From contig NZ_LT575476.1 of the NCBI RefSeq assembly GCF_900086655.1, positions 329,308-393,307 of the forward strand: a DNA stretch of 64,000 nt, written 5' to 3'. This stretch comes from Paenibacillus tuaregi (GTDB lineage Bacteria; Bacillota; Bacilli; Paenibacillales; Paenibacillaceae). Of this stretch, positions 11,431 to 19,620 are shown in pieces. A program made the position numbers and the translations under genes. Every line of letters starts with the position of its first letter. The stretch's first letter is position 1. The notes beneath the pieces were generated by a model, which was not told the DNA's origin, did not search any database, and saw only the letters and a list, made by a program, of their open reading frames with translations.

Positions 11431-11467
11431 TACAGGCTAATTTGTGGCTGACTGAATAAGGGATTTA

Positions 11468-12991
11468 ATGTATGATAAGGTAATTAATGAGTATAGATGG
11501 AAGGGGCTTGGGGGAAGCCGGATGAGGATTATTTATATTCTTATGTTTCTGTCGTTGTGGACGCTGGGTATCATTATTCTTGCGTCCCGAACAAGGAGCA
11601 ATGTCTGGGTCGGGCTCACGGTCCTGCTAGGGGGATCGGCGAGCTTTGCCTTTTCCATGCATCTGTCGATTATGCCCTTCATTCAGGGCGCGGCATGGCT
11701 GCATCCCGTCCTCAATGTGATTCTGTATGGGTCGACAGTGGTAGCCATGCATATTTATTTTTATCTGGTTCCCTATGTATTCTTCATGGGCGGTCTCTGG
11801 TTGAATGAAGGTTTGTCTTACCGGATCAAACTCATCTGCTCCCTCGTGCTGCTCCCCGGTCCCTTCATCATGATCTTCAACCATCTTGCCACCGAGCCTT
11901 GGAACGCCTTCAATCTAGCCTGGTTCAGATGGTGGGATGGCATGTATGTCCTGCTGGGCTGCATTGGATATTATGCGGCTTATTTCTTGGAAACGAACCC
12001 CGAGCGTAGGCGGAGTCTGAAGCGGGCCATGCTTATATTCCCTACCGTAATGGTGTGGGCCTTTACTTCGGACTATGTGAATTTTGATAACCTAAAGCTG
12101 GGTATGTGGTCTTTTCATCTAGAGAGCAATGGGATGTGGCAGGCGAATTTCATAGCTATTCTGGGGACAGTCGGGTTGATTCTCACTTACTCGATCCGCA
12201 ACGGCTTTCTTGGCATTAAGCTAAGGATTGAACGCCAGCGGCTGGATCACTCGATACGGACCCTGACGATGGGGGTATCCATACTCAATCACTCGATCAA
12301 GAATGAGATACAGAAGATTGACTATTTGGCGGAGAAATGCAGCTCGCTTATCCGGTCAGGACAGTCCTCCCGGGCAGCGGGCACGATTGAACAGGTACAT
12401 ACGTTAACCAGACATCTGCTTCATATGGTGAACCGGATCAAAGAGAAGGCCGAGGATGTAGTTCTGGATGAGGAAGCACATGATATCGGGCAGCTGATGG
12501 AGTCGGTGCTTGATTCGGCCAAGACGTTAACGGAGAACAGGCCGGTTCAATTGTCAGCCCGGATTGAAGCGGAAGGAACCTTGGTATGTGATGCGGTTCA
12601 TATCCGGGAGACCCTCTCTAATCTGATCCGTAATTCTCTGGATGCCCTTCCGGAGAGCGGAGGGGAAATAGTCCTTAGAACGGTTGCGGGAAGGAGGGAA
12701 TTTAGGATTGAGGTTAGGGACAATGGTGCGGGTATTCCTAAAGAGCACTTGAGCAAGATCTTTGAACCCTTCTTTACCACCAAAAAGAATGCGCTTAACT
12801 ACGGTTTGGGCCTATCCTACTGTTCCAGTGTGATGTCCAAACACGGGGGCAAAATGCTCGCGAGCGTTAATGAATACGGACCTGGAGTTACACTATCGCT
12901 GCACTTCCCCGGATTCAAATACAGACCTTTGGCCAGAGAAGTAAGACACTCCCGGGATGCTAGCCATCTGGATCATCCGCATCCATCTTAA
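11468..12991 (+). CDS. Membrane sensor histidine kinase
   Basis: Two-component sensor of 507 aa. The N-terminal half (about 20-250) is a multi-helix membrane region of roughly seven or eight segments. A His-box-like segment, NHSIKNEIQKI, carries the candidate phosphorylated histidine (H275). The HATPase_c domain (about 370-490) has the N-box LIRNSLDALP, the G1 box DNGAGIP and the G2 region GLGLSYC, all intact. The start is ATG 11468 (weak AAGGGA upstream); ATG 11522, with GGGGGAAG upstream, would remove 18 residues and begin at the first membrane helix. The last 32 bp overlap the convergent response regulator gene, its most likely partner. Folded repeat copy A ends 38 bp before the start. The signal is unknown. 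Confidence 0.85.
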   Translation: MYDKVINEYRWKGLGGSRMRIIYILMFLSLWTLGIIILASRTRSNVWVGLTVLLGGSASFAFSMHLSIMPFIQGAAWLHPVLNVILYGSTVVAMHIYFYLVPYVFFMGGLWLNEGLSYRIKLICSLVLLPGPFIMIFNHLATEPWNAFNLAWFRWWDGMYVLLGCIGYYAAYFLETNPERRRSLKRAMLIFPTVMVWAFTSDYVNFDNLKLGMWSFHLESNGMWQANFIAILGTVGLILTYSIRNGFLGIKLRIERQRLDHSIRTLTMGVSILNHSIKNEIQKIDYLAEKCSSLIRSGQSSRAAGTIEQVHTLTRHLLHMVNRIKEKAEDVVLDEEAHDIGQLMESVLDSAKTLTENRPVQLSARIEAEGTLVCDAVHIRETLSNLIRNSLDALPESGGEIVLRTVAGRREFRIEVRDNGAGIPKEHLSKIFEPFFTTKKNALNYGLGLSYCSSVMSKHGGKMLASVNEYGPGVTLSLHFPGFKYRPLAREVRHSRDASHLDHPHPS

Positions 12992-13565
12992 AGTGAGTCA
13001 GCTTATTCTTGATGCTGCGCAATTGCGATTTGATCGTATTCGTTGATTTGTGCAGCTGTTCCGAGATCTGGCGCTTGCTCAGCCCGCTCCGGCGGAGGTC
13101 GAACACCTCGCGTTCCGAGGACGTCAGCTCCATGAGCTGAACCTCACTGCGCATAATGCGGGCAGCATCCGAATGGATCGCCGCGCGTCCGAGGTGGGCT
13201 TCACGTATAGCGTGCAGCATATCCTGCAGACTGGATTTGTTAATATAGTTCAGTGCGCCGAGTCTGAAGGACTTCATGACAACCTCGGCATCGGTAATTG
13301 ACGTAAGCATGATGATCTTCACCTGGTCCTTGCCAGGCATCCGCAGAATTTGCTCCACGGCCTCGAGGCCATCCAGATTATTCTCGCTCAAATTAATATC
13401 CATCAGGATAATGTCAATATCCAGCCTGGAAGCCATTTCGATGGCTTCTTTTTTTGTTGCGGCTATCGCCGCAACCTCAATGTCGGGCTCGTCTGCCAAG
13501 TCGGCACTGATATTCTCCCTCCAGAATGGGTCGTCATCCACAAGCATAATCCGGATTACACTCAC
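12960..13565 (-). CDS. NarL/LuxR-family response regulator
   Basis: 201-aa two-component response regulator. The receiver domain (1-120) has the acidic pair DDD at 10-12, phospho-acceptor D56 in ILMDINL, MLTS as the switch residue and INKS with the conserved lysine. The LuxR-type helix-turn-helix is at about 140-190 (LTSSEREVFDLRRSGLSKRQ, then STNTIKSQL). The GTG start at 13565 is supported by GGGAGG 7 bp upstream. It is convergent with the histidine kinase and overlaps it tail-to-tail by 32 bp, so the two are made from opposing transcripts. Its promoter lies in the region shared with the contractile tail operon, making the tail genes a possible target; that link is inference. Confidence 0.92.
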   Translation of the reverse strand: MSVIRIMLVDDDPFWRENISADLADEPDIEVAAIAATKKEAIEMASRLDIDIILMDINLSENNLDGLEAVEQILRMPGKDQVKIIMLTSITDAEVVMKSFRLGALNYINKSSLQDMLHAIREAHLGRAAIHSDAARIMRSEVQLMELTSSEREVFDLRRSGLSKRQISEQLHKSTNTIKSQLRSIKNKLTHFKMDADDPDG

Positions 13566-13833
13566 TCCACAATCCTCCCAGCCGTTCTCTACCAGATACT
13601 TACAAGTACATTCAGTATATCAATCCTCTGGGTCTTGCGATAGGGTGAAATGTTTTCACCCTTGGTGAAAAAAGTTCATCCTCCCCGGATCGCTTGAGCC
13701 GGCTCTATAATTCGTATTGCAGCTGCGGCAGCCGCGGTGGCATGAAGGTTGAAAGGGGGGGAGCCTAAGCCTAGGCCGCCTGAGTTAATCAGGGTGGCTA
13801 ACAGGGATAAGTAAACGAAGGGGATGAAAGATC

Positions 13834-14307
13834 ATGTCACTTGCCGAAGAGATTACCGGTATTGCGGAGGTTATTAAAGCCAAATTCCCGGATGCGGTGG
13901 TTCACTCCTATCAGGAGCCTGTGCCTGCCGAGCGGAAAAAAGGCCAGTTCGTCATCATGCTGAAGCAGGATATCCGCCGGGGCGAGAGCTTGTCCCAGAC
14001 CTGGGTACAGCGACAGTATACGGTCGTTCATTATGGGGAGAACGCACGGCAAGCGGTAGTTGGCATGGACACGTTAAGCCGGTACGTGATGAACGAGCAG
14101 GTGTCTATTCCCGCTGCTGGTTCAGCAGGGAAAGCAATTAAGGCGGAATCTTTCACTTATGACAGCGCGGAAGAGCAGGAGAACGGCCTTGTCCGCTGCA
14201 GCGCGGTGCTTCAAATCCAGTACCGGGAGCCGGTGGCTGTGGAGACATTTACGAAGTTGAAGCGTGTGGAAGTCAGAATGCACAACAATTTGAAAGGTGG
14301 TCATTAA
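13834..14307 (+). CDS. Contractile-tail module first protein, tail terminator-like
   Basis: 157-aa soluble protein directly before the tail sheath gene, with no catalytic motif. In PBSX/skin-type clusters the gene before the sheath encodes a small tail completion or terminator protein, and the size and mixed alpha/beta composition fit. The call rests on position, not on recognised sequence. ATG 13834 has a GGGGATGA-like Shine-Dalgarno. The gene is followed almost immediately by the sheath gene (start 14309), so they are probably translated together. Confidence 0.6.
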   Translation: MSLAEEITGIAEVIKAKFPDAVVHSYQEPVPAERKKGQFVIMLKQDIRRGESLSQTWVQRQYTVVHYGENARQAVVGMDTLSRYVMNEQVSIPAAGSAGKAIKAESFTYDSAEEQENGLVRCSAVLQIQYREPVAVETFTKLKRVEVRMHNNLKGGH

Positions 14308-14308
14308 T

Positions 14309-15364
14309 ATGGGTGGAACATGGGATCCGATTACTCTGCCAGTCCGGCCGGGTCTTTATATTAATTTCGTGGAGGCCGCTGCGGCCCAGATCAAGGGAGG
14401 GGCCAGAGGCACCGTTGCGCTGCCGCTGTTCCAATATGGCACGGCTGAAGCAGGCAAGTTTTATACGATTGAGAAAGAGGTTGAGGCGGTAGAGAAGTTT
14501 GGGATCGCCAATGTGGCTCCTATTCGTCTTATTCTGCAAGGTGGAGCCAAAGAGGTGCTGGTCTACACAGTGCCCGCCGCACCAGCCAAGGCCAAGAGCG
14601 ATGCAGAGGTGTATCTTGCGCTGAGAGATGCGTTTGAATCCCGCAACTTTAATGTATTTGTATTCCCGGGAGAGCTCTCGGCGGAGGAGCAGGACAACAC
14701 TCGCAACTGGTGCATCCGCAATCGGGGGGAAGGTAAACACTTCCTCACCATCTTTGGTGGAACCGCAGCAGATGATCTGAATCCAGAGCTTGGGAACGCC
14801 CGGACAGACCGGCTTGCTGATGATTATGTGGTGAATTTGATTACTGGCGCCAGCATCAACGGCGAGCTGTACAGCTCTTCCCAATATGCACCGTATATTG
14901 CGGGCTTAATTGCCGGTACAGGAATTAATAAGTCGATCACGTATACTCCAGTACGCGCCACGGATGTGGTCAAGCGGCTGAAGAACAGTGAAGTGACCAC
15001 AGCTCTTAAGAAAGGCTCACTGGTGCTTGTTCATGACGGGGAAAAGGTAAAGGTAGAGCAGGGGCTCGTTACCAGCAAGAAGAAAATTCGCGCCATCCGC
15101 GCACGGCAGGCGGTAGCAACTGATATTCCTAAGACGGCTGCGGACTCCTACATAGGCAAGCTGGATAACAATGCGGACGGTCAGGCTGCCCTAATTGCTG
15201 CCGTCAAGGCTTATCTGGAGCGTCTTGAGCTGAACAATGTGCTTACCGATATCGTGGTGGGACTTGACCCGGACCGCAAATCGGAAGGGGATAGCGTATT
15301 CCTGCTAATCAGCTTTACAGAGATTGACAGCATGGAACGGATTTTCCTGACGGTGAAGGTTTAG
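14309..15364 (+). CDS. xkdK: Phage-type tail sheath protein (XkdK-like)
   Basis: 351-aa contractile sheath subunit, which would polymerise around the tail tube and contract on firing. It opens with the family-typical GGTWDPITLPVRPGLYINF and has the conserved C-terminal region (VLTDIVVGLDPDRKSEGDSV, ending in FTEIDSMERIFLTVKV), the surface that meshes with neighbouring subunits. Start ATG 14309 has GAAAGGTGG 8 bp upstream; an in-frame GTG at 14297 overlaps the preceding stop. Length matches PBSX XkdK more than the longer myophage sheaths. It is separated from the tube gene by folded repeat copy B, which interrupts an otherwise tight operon. Confidence 0.93.
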   Translation: MGGTWDPITLPVRPGLYINFVEAAAAQIKGGARGTVALPLFQYGTAEAGKFYTIEKEVEAVEKFGIANVAPIRLILQGGAKEVLVYTVPAAPAKAKSDAEVYLALRDAFESRNFNVFVFPGELSAEEQDNTRNWCIRNRGEGKHFLTIFGGTAADDLNPELGNARTDRLADDYVVNLITGASINGELYSSSQYAPYIAGLIAGTGINKSITYTPVRATDVVKRLKNSEVTTALKKGSLVLVHDGEKVKVEQGLVTSKKKIRAIRARQAVATDIPKTAADSYIGKLDNNADGQAALIAAVKAYLERLELNNVLTDIVVGLDPDRKSEGDSVFLLISFTEIDSMERIFLTVKV

Positions 15365-15408
15365 GAGCAGGAAGAGGAGCAGGAGACAGGAATAGGACCA
15401 GGAGCAGT

Positions 15409-15605
15409 CTATATAAATGAACTTTAGAATTAACCGATCTCAGCGGAGAGGCCGAGTGATTCTGAAGAAGCGGAGCGTCCGCCTTTGTCTCCGAAATGCC
15501 CTAGTGGATATCTAGTTCAAGCATTTCGGAGACAACAGCGGTCGTAAGAACACTCGGCATCGCAGCGCCGCATAAGGGCAACCTTCATAAGTTCATTTTA
15601 TATAG
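15409..15605 (+). repeat. Structured ~197-bp repeat element, copy B, with terminal inverted repeats
   Basis: Second copy of the element at 11249-11430. The ends are inverted repeats: CTATATAAATGAACTT (15409-15424) and AAGTTCATTTTATATAG (15589-15605), differing by one extra T. Inside, GCCGAGTG pairs with CACTCGGC, and a 15-bp stem (TTGTCTCCGAAATGC with GCATTTCGGAGACAA) encloses a smaller loop. It occupies the sheath-tube gap of the tail operon. MITE-like ends favour a mobile origin; conserved pairing and repeated placement 5' of genes also allow a regulatory RNA. No clear target duplication was seen. Confidence 0.9.
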
Positions 15606-15657
15606 CCGGAAATCAGGATTTGATCATATTCAGAACACTATTTAGGAGGGATTTATT

Positions 15658-16092
15658 TTGCTGGATGCAACCCGTGTAATTAATGGAACTTATGGATACG
15701 TGTATCACAACGGGCAGTGGCTGACCAATATCAAAACAGCCGAGGCGAATGTGGAAATCACAAAGGAGGAAATTAAACGTTCGGGTACCCGCTGGACCGC
15801 ACACAAGGTTACGGGTCTAAACGGAACCGGAACGATCTCCGGTTACAAGGTGACGTCAGAGTTTGTGGAGCTGATCGGCCAGGTTGCCGATGACTCTAAG
15901 GGAACGTTTATTACTGAATTGATTCTGAAGCTGGAGGACCCGGAGTCTTATGGGGCTTATCGTGTCCGTCTTAAAGGGGTTATGTTCGACAAAATCCCGC
16001 TCGTTCACTTCGAAGTGGGCTCGCTGGTGGAAGAGGAGCTTCCGTTCAACTTCACCGGTTATGAACTGTTGGATGTTATTCATCCGGAATAG
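15658..16092 (+). CDS. xkdM: Phage tail tube protein (XkdM-like)
   Basis: 144-aa subunit of the inner tail tube, of the PBSX XkdM / DUF2001 type. The sequence opens LDATRVINGTYGYVYHNGQW and is beta-rich, with family-typical VNGTYGYVYHNG-like and KSGTRW-like blocks. The TTG start at 15658 is supported by AGGAGGG 7 bp upstream. It follows the sheath gene, as in PBSX, with the folded repeat element between them. Since the repeat occupies the entire leader, it could affect tube expression relative to sheath. Confidence 0.9.
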   Translation: MLDATRVINGTYGYVYHNGQWLTNIKTAEANVEITKEEIKRSGTRWTAHKVTGLNGTGTISGYKVTSEFVELIGQVADDSKGTFITELILKLEDPESYGAYRVRLKGVMFDKIPLVHFEVGSLVEEELPFNFTGYELLDVIHPE

Positions 16093-16239
16093 GCTGGCTT
16101 AACCGGCAGCCGGGCTTAGCAGACACCCCGGGTGCGGCTCTACAGGAGAGGTGCCGATCCGCCTTCTTGGTGTGTTGAGGCACCTCACCTGATCTGGCCC
16201 CGCCTAGGAACAAATAATCTATATAGAGGAGATGTAATT

Positions 16240-16638
16240 ATGGCTCTTGCAGAAAACAGACAGAGCAGCGTGCTTCATGCCCTGCTAAGTATTGATAGCA
16301 AGCCGCAAAAGGATGTTCACATGAAGCGGCTTGGTGTGGATTTTCAAATTCAGGCGCTTGATGGAAAGACGATCAACCGGATTCAGGAGCAGTGCACCCA
16401 TTATACAGGCAAAGGACAGAAGCGGGAGAAGGTGCTGGATGAAGAGCAGTTCGGCGCGCTGGTGATCCAGAAAGCCTGTCTGATTCCAGACTGGTCGGCC
16501 AAGGAGCTCATCGACAAGTACGGCACTCCGACTGAGGCGATTTTGGGCCTTCTGCTGGCGGGCGAAGTTGCGAAGCTGTCCACAGAGATTCTGGAGATCA
16601 GCGGCTTCGACAGCGACGACGATGAAATAAAAAACTGA
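16240..16638 (+). CDS. xkdN: Tail assembly chaperone (XkdN-like), zero-frame product
   Basis: 132-aa protein expected to coat the tape measure during tail assembly (gpG role). ATG 16240 has AGAGGAGATG upstream; an in-frame upstream GTG at 16132 has no ribosome binding site. The sequence is alpha-helical and polar, with the XkdN-like MKRLGVDFQIQALDGKTINR core and a C-terminal acidic tail (DSDDDEIKN). The last codons are ATA AAA AAC then TGA, so the zero frame ends exactly on an A-AAA-AAC slippery heptamer. A second product from -1 frameshifting into the frame ending at 16829 is therefore likely. Confidence 0.88.
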   Translation: MALAENRQSSVLHALLSIDSKPQKDVHMKRLGVDFQIQALDGKTINRIQEQCTHYTGKGQKREKVLDEEQFGALVIQKACLIPDWSAKELIDKYGTPTEAILGLLLAGEVAKLSTEILEISGFDSDDDEIKN

Positions 16639-16829
16639 TCAAGGCGGGCGGCGAAGCCTTCCTCTTGCATTTGATCTTCCAGCGGCATCATATTCCGCCG
16701 GATGAAGTGTACAACAAGGAAGAAGGGGTCAAACGCTTCATGTACGCGTCGATGCTGCTTCAGCTGGAGGAGGAAGAGAAAGCGCAGAAGAGGGAAGAGC
16801 GGCTGGCCGCCCGCAGAAGAGGCGGATAA
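16629..16829 (+). CDS. -1 frameshift extension of the tail assembly chaperone (gpT-like part)
   Basis: An open -1 frame of about 65 codons runs from the slippery A-AAA-AAC (16629-16635) to TAA at 16827-16829, with no usable start and no ribosome binding site. It would add KLIKAGGEAFLLHLIFQRHH and a basic, helical, Glu/Arg-rich tail ending ARRRGG to the 132-aa chaperone, giving about 196 aa. A short GC stem (AAGGC with GCCTT, about 16641-16660) starts five bases past the heptamer. Producing a minor frameshifted chaperone between tube and tape measure genes is a conserved habit of long-tailed phages. Position, heptamer phase and open frame all agree. Confidence 0.8.
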   Translation, partial: KKLIKAGGEAFLLHLIFQRHHIPPDEVYNKEEGVKRFMYASMLLQLEEEEKAQKREERLAARRRGG

Positions 16830-16855
16830 GCCGGATTGGCGGGAGGTGAAGATGC

Positions 16856-18961
16856 TTGAGCAATAATTTATCTAGTGCGGAGAAGCTGAGAACGCTGCTT
16901 GCGAAGATCACGGAAATGACAAACAATCTTTCAAAGCCGGGCGTGTACAGCAAGATCAGTGAGGGCTGGCAGAAGGCAGCGAAAGGCCCCGCTCTGGCCG
17001 CCGCCATGCAAATAGAGATGGTCCGCGGCGGGAAGCAGGCCGTTAAGAAGGCCTATGCCATCCGGGCCGAAGCCGCGAAGCAAGAGGCGGCGAAGGCAGC
17101 CAGGGCGGCAGCGGAACAGGCCGAAGCGATTGAAGCGGCTTCGATGAAGGCGGCGATCGCCGCGGCTGCATCGGGGAAGGGCCGCAAGGCTAAGCGCAAG
17201 CTGGAGCGGCTGCAGGCCATGCAGGAGGCGCGGGAGAAAGCCAGCGCCGCGGCCAAGGCAGCGCAAGCTGCAGCTGCGGCCCAGTCTGCGGCTCCGGCGG
17301 TAGCCCCGGAGAAGAAGGGGCTGATGGAGCGGATCAAGGGCCGGTTTAGCAAGAAGGAGCCGCTGAGCATTCGCGACCGGATTAAGACGAAGTTCGATAA
17401 TCCGCCGGGTGCCCTGAAGCGTGGATATCAGAAACTGCGCAAGCCTCTTGGTAATGATCCGTTCCATGTTATGGCAGAGAAGAATAAAGGTGCCTTCTCC
17501 GCCGTAACCGGAACGGCAAGCAGCCTGTTCACACTGGTCAAGGACCAATCAATTGAAGCTGCCAAGAAGTACAGCGAGGCCTTTGGTGTGCTGCGTTCAT
17601 CTTCAGGTGCTGCGTCGATGGATATGGATGCTCTGGTGGGCTCATTTAAAACGGTAGGCGGCCAGGTTCCGCAGAGCCTGACCGAGGTAGGCAAGGCGAT
17701 GGGCATTCTGAACCGGGATGCCGGATTGACCGGCAAGAAGCTGGAGGGCATGACCAAGACGCTTCTGGATGCGTCGCGGCTTACCGGAACAGACAGCGCA
17801 GCCGCTGCAGAGTCGGCGGCCAAAGCGATGAGTGTATGGGGCATTGCGACGGATGACAGCAAGATGATGATGGAGAAGTTTTTTGCGGCGAGCCGGGCCG
17901 GTGACACCTCCATGGGGGATCTGATGAAGAAAATGGGTAAGTCCAGTGAGCCGCTGAAGCAGATGGGGGTGGGCTTCGACCAATCCATGGTACTTATGGC
18001 CAAATGGCAAAGCCAGGGGCTTACCCCGATCGAGGATGCCCTGAAGAAGGGGCTGCCTGCAGGCGGCATCTCGGCAGTAGCGGATAAAATACGCACCGCA
18101 GCTACAGAGACGGAAGCCGCCCGGATTGCCACGGAAACCTTTGGCGCCTCGGTTAGCGGAGACTTGGTGACTGCATTGCGCGGAGGCCAGGTGGAGTTCA
18201 AGGGCATCATGGATGCCATGAACGCGTCAGACGGCGGCATTCAGAAGCACGCCAGCTCGGTGGAGAGCTTCGGCGACCGGTTCGCCACGCTGCAGAACCG
18301 GATTACCCTGGCGCTGGCCCCGCTTGGCGAGGCGCTGATGCCATTCGGGGAAGCGATGGTCAGCGTGATTGAGTTCATTACGAATCAGGCGGATATCTTG
18401 GTGCCGGCTATTACTGGCATGGCTGCTGTGATCCTCGGCCTGTTGGCACCAGCCTTATGGGCGTCGGCGGTGGCGGGCTGGGCTGCGGTTGCCCCGTTCC
18501 TGCCAATTATCGCTGTAATAGCACTGGTCGGCGTAGCGATTGCGGGTCTGGCGTATCTGTTCAAATATCACATGCAGGGAATTCTGAATCTGGTGGAGTC
18601 CGTATCTACAGCAGTATCCTCGTTCTTTGGCAAATTCTTTGGGGAAGACAAAAGCGTGACGGCCACCATGAATGTCAAGCAGGGTGTCGCAGGGCAAGCG
18701 ACCTCAGGCAGCGCGCCGCTCCAGAGCAATTACCACGGTCTCGACTATGTCCCTTATGACGGTATGCAAGCTCGGCTTCATAAAGGTGAGCGCATTATGA
18801 CGGCTAGTGAGAACCGGGAGTACTCGGCTGCCTCCGGGGCAGGTGGTGGGGCCATCTCCATCACGGGCAACACATTTAACGTCCGGCAGGACTCGGATAT
18901 TGATGCCATTGCCAGAGCCCTTGCCCGTGAAATTAAAAGTGCAGGAGGGCTGATGGCCTGA
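16856..18961 (+). CDS. xkdO: Tail tape measure protein (XkdO-like)
   Basis: 701-aa tape measure protein that sets tail length. TTG start at 16856 with GGGAGGTG 7 bp upstream. An Ala/Lys-rich helical region covers about 40-160, then a globular region typical of TP901-like tape measures (about 210-480), two strongly hydrophobic segments (about 510-570, AAVILGLLAPALWASAVAGW and FLPIIAVIALVGVAIAGLAY), and a C-terminal LHKGERIMTASENR block common near the ends of tape measures. Using the rough rule of 1.5 angstrom per residue, the tail would be about 100 nm, shorter than many myophage tails. It overlaps the next gene by one base (TGATG). Confidence 0.9.
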   Translation: MSNNLSSAEKLRTLLAKITEMTNNLSKPGVYSKISEGWQKAAKGPALAAAMQIEMVRGGKQAVKKAYAIRAEAAKQEAAKAARAAAEQAEAIEAASMKAAIAAAASGKGRKAKRKLERLQAMQEAREKASAAAKAAQAAAAAQSAAPAVAPEKKGLMERIKGRFSKKEPLSIRDRIKTKFDNPPGALKRGYQKLRKPLGNDPFHVMAEKNKGAFSAVTGTASSLFTLVKDQSIEAAKKYSEAFGVLRSSSGAASMDMDALVGSFKTVGGQVPQSLTEVGKAMGILNRDAGLTGKKLEGMTKTLLDASRLTGTDSAAAAESAAKAMSVWGIATDDSKMMMEKFFAASRAGDTSMGDLMKKMGKSSEPLKQMGVGFDQSMVLMAKWQSQGLTPIEDALKKGLPAGGISAVADKIRTAATETEAARIATETFGASVSGDLVTALRGGQVEFKGIMDAMNASDGGIQKHASSVESFGDRFATLQNRITLALAPLGEALMPFGEAMVSVIEFITNQADILVPAITGMAAVILGLLAPALWASAVAGWAAVAPFLPIIAVIALVGVAIAGLAYLFKYHMQGILNLVESVSTAVSSFFGKFFGEDKSVTATMNVKQGVAGQATSGSAPLQSNYHGLDYVPYDGMQARLHKGERIMTASENREYSAASGAGGGAISITGNTFNVRQDSDIDAIARALAREIKSAGGLMA

Positions 18962-19620
18962 TGGCGTCTCTAGAATTTTGGCTGTCCACGCTGGATATGG
19001 AGGAGCGGCTATGGCTGCCTGTGAATCCGGAGCAGATCTCGGTGAAGAGCTCGCATGGATACGAGGATGTGAAGGTGACCCAGTTAGGTGAATATACGGT
19101 CATCGGAGACCCGGAATTGAAGGTGTACTCCTTCTCCTCTTTCTTCCCACGCGATTATCATCCCGGCTACTGCGAATACGAAGATTTACAAGCCCCCTGG
19201 AAAACGGTAGAGCTGATCGAAGGCTGGATAGCGGCACGCCGTCCCATCCGGCTGAGCATCACGGGAGCGGAGATCAAGAAGCAGGTGACGATCCGGTCGT
19301 TCCAGTATAGTGAGCGGGCGGGGAGCCCGGGGGATGTGTATTACGATCTGGAGCTGAAGCAGTATGAGGAGGTTCAGTTCCGCCAGATTGAGAATACGGA
19401 TCATGGTGCAGCGGTTGTTGTTGATCGGGACGTGAGACCTGACTCGCGCGTCCCGCCGAAGGCTTATGTGGTTATACCGGGGGATACGCTGTGGAAAATC
19501 TCTCAGCGTACACTTGGAAAGGGTGACCGCTGGAATGAGATCTACAATCTGAACCGGCAGACCATTGGGAAGAATCCGAATTCGATCTATCCCGGACAGA
19601 AGCTGGTGATTCCTTCATGA
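18961..19620 (+). CDS. xkdP: LysM-containing tail protein (XkdP-like)
   Basis: 219 aa. The N-terminal ~145 residues match the baseplate-side XkdP/YqbP type (LPVNPEQISVKSSHGYEDV, then FSSFFPRDYHPGYC), and a single LysM repeat occupies about 168-218 (YVVIPGDTLWKISQRTLG through YPGQKLVIPS). LysM binds peptidoglycan, so in the tail it probably helps the tip contact or cross the wall. ATG 18961 shares its A with the tape measure stop, and the last four bases overlap the hub gene (ATGA), so translation is coupled on both sides. Confidence 0.92.
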   Translation: MASLEFWLSTLDMEERLWLPVNPEQISVKSSHGYEDVKVTQLGEYTVIGDPELKVYSFSSFFPRDYHPGYCEYEDLQAPWKTVELIEGWIAARRPIRLSITGAEIKKQVTIRSFQYSERAGSPGDVYYDLELKQYEEVQFRQIENTDHGAAVVVDRDVRPDSRVPPKAYVVIPGDTLWKISQRTLGKGDRWNEIYNLNRQTIGKNPNSIYPGQKLVIPS

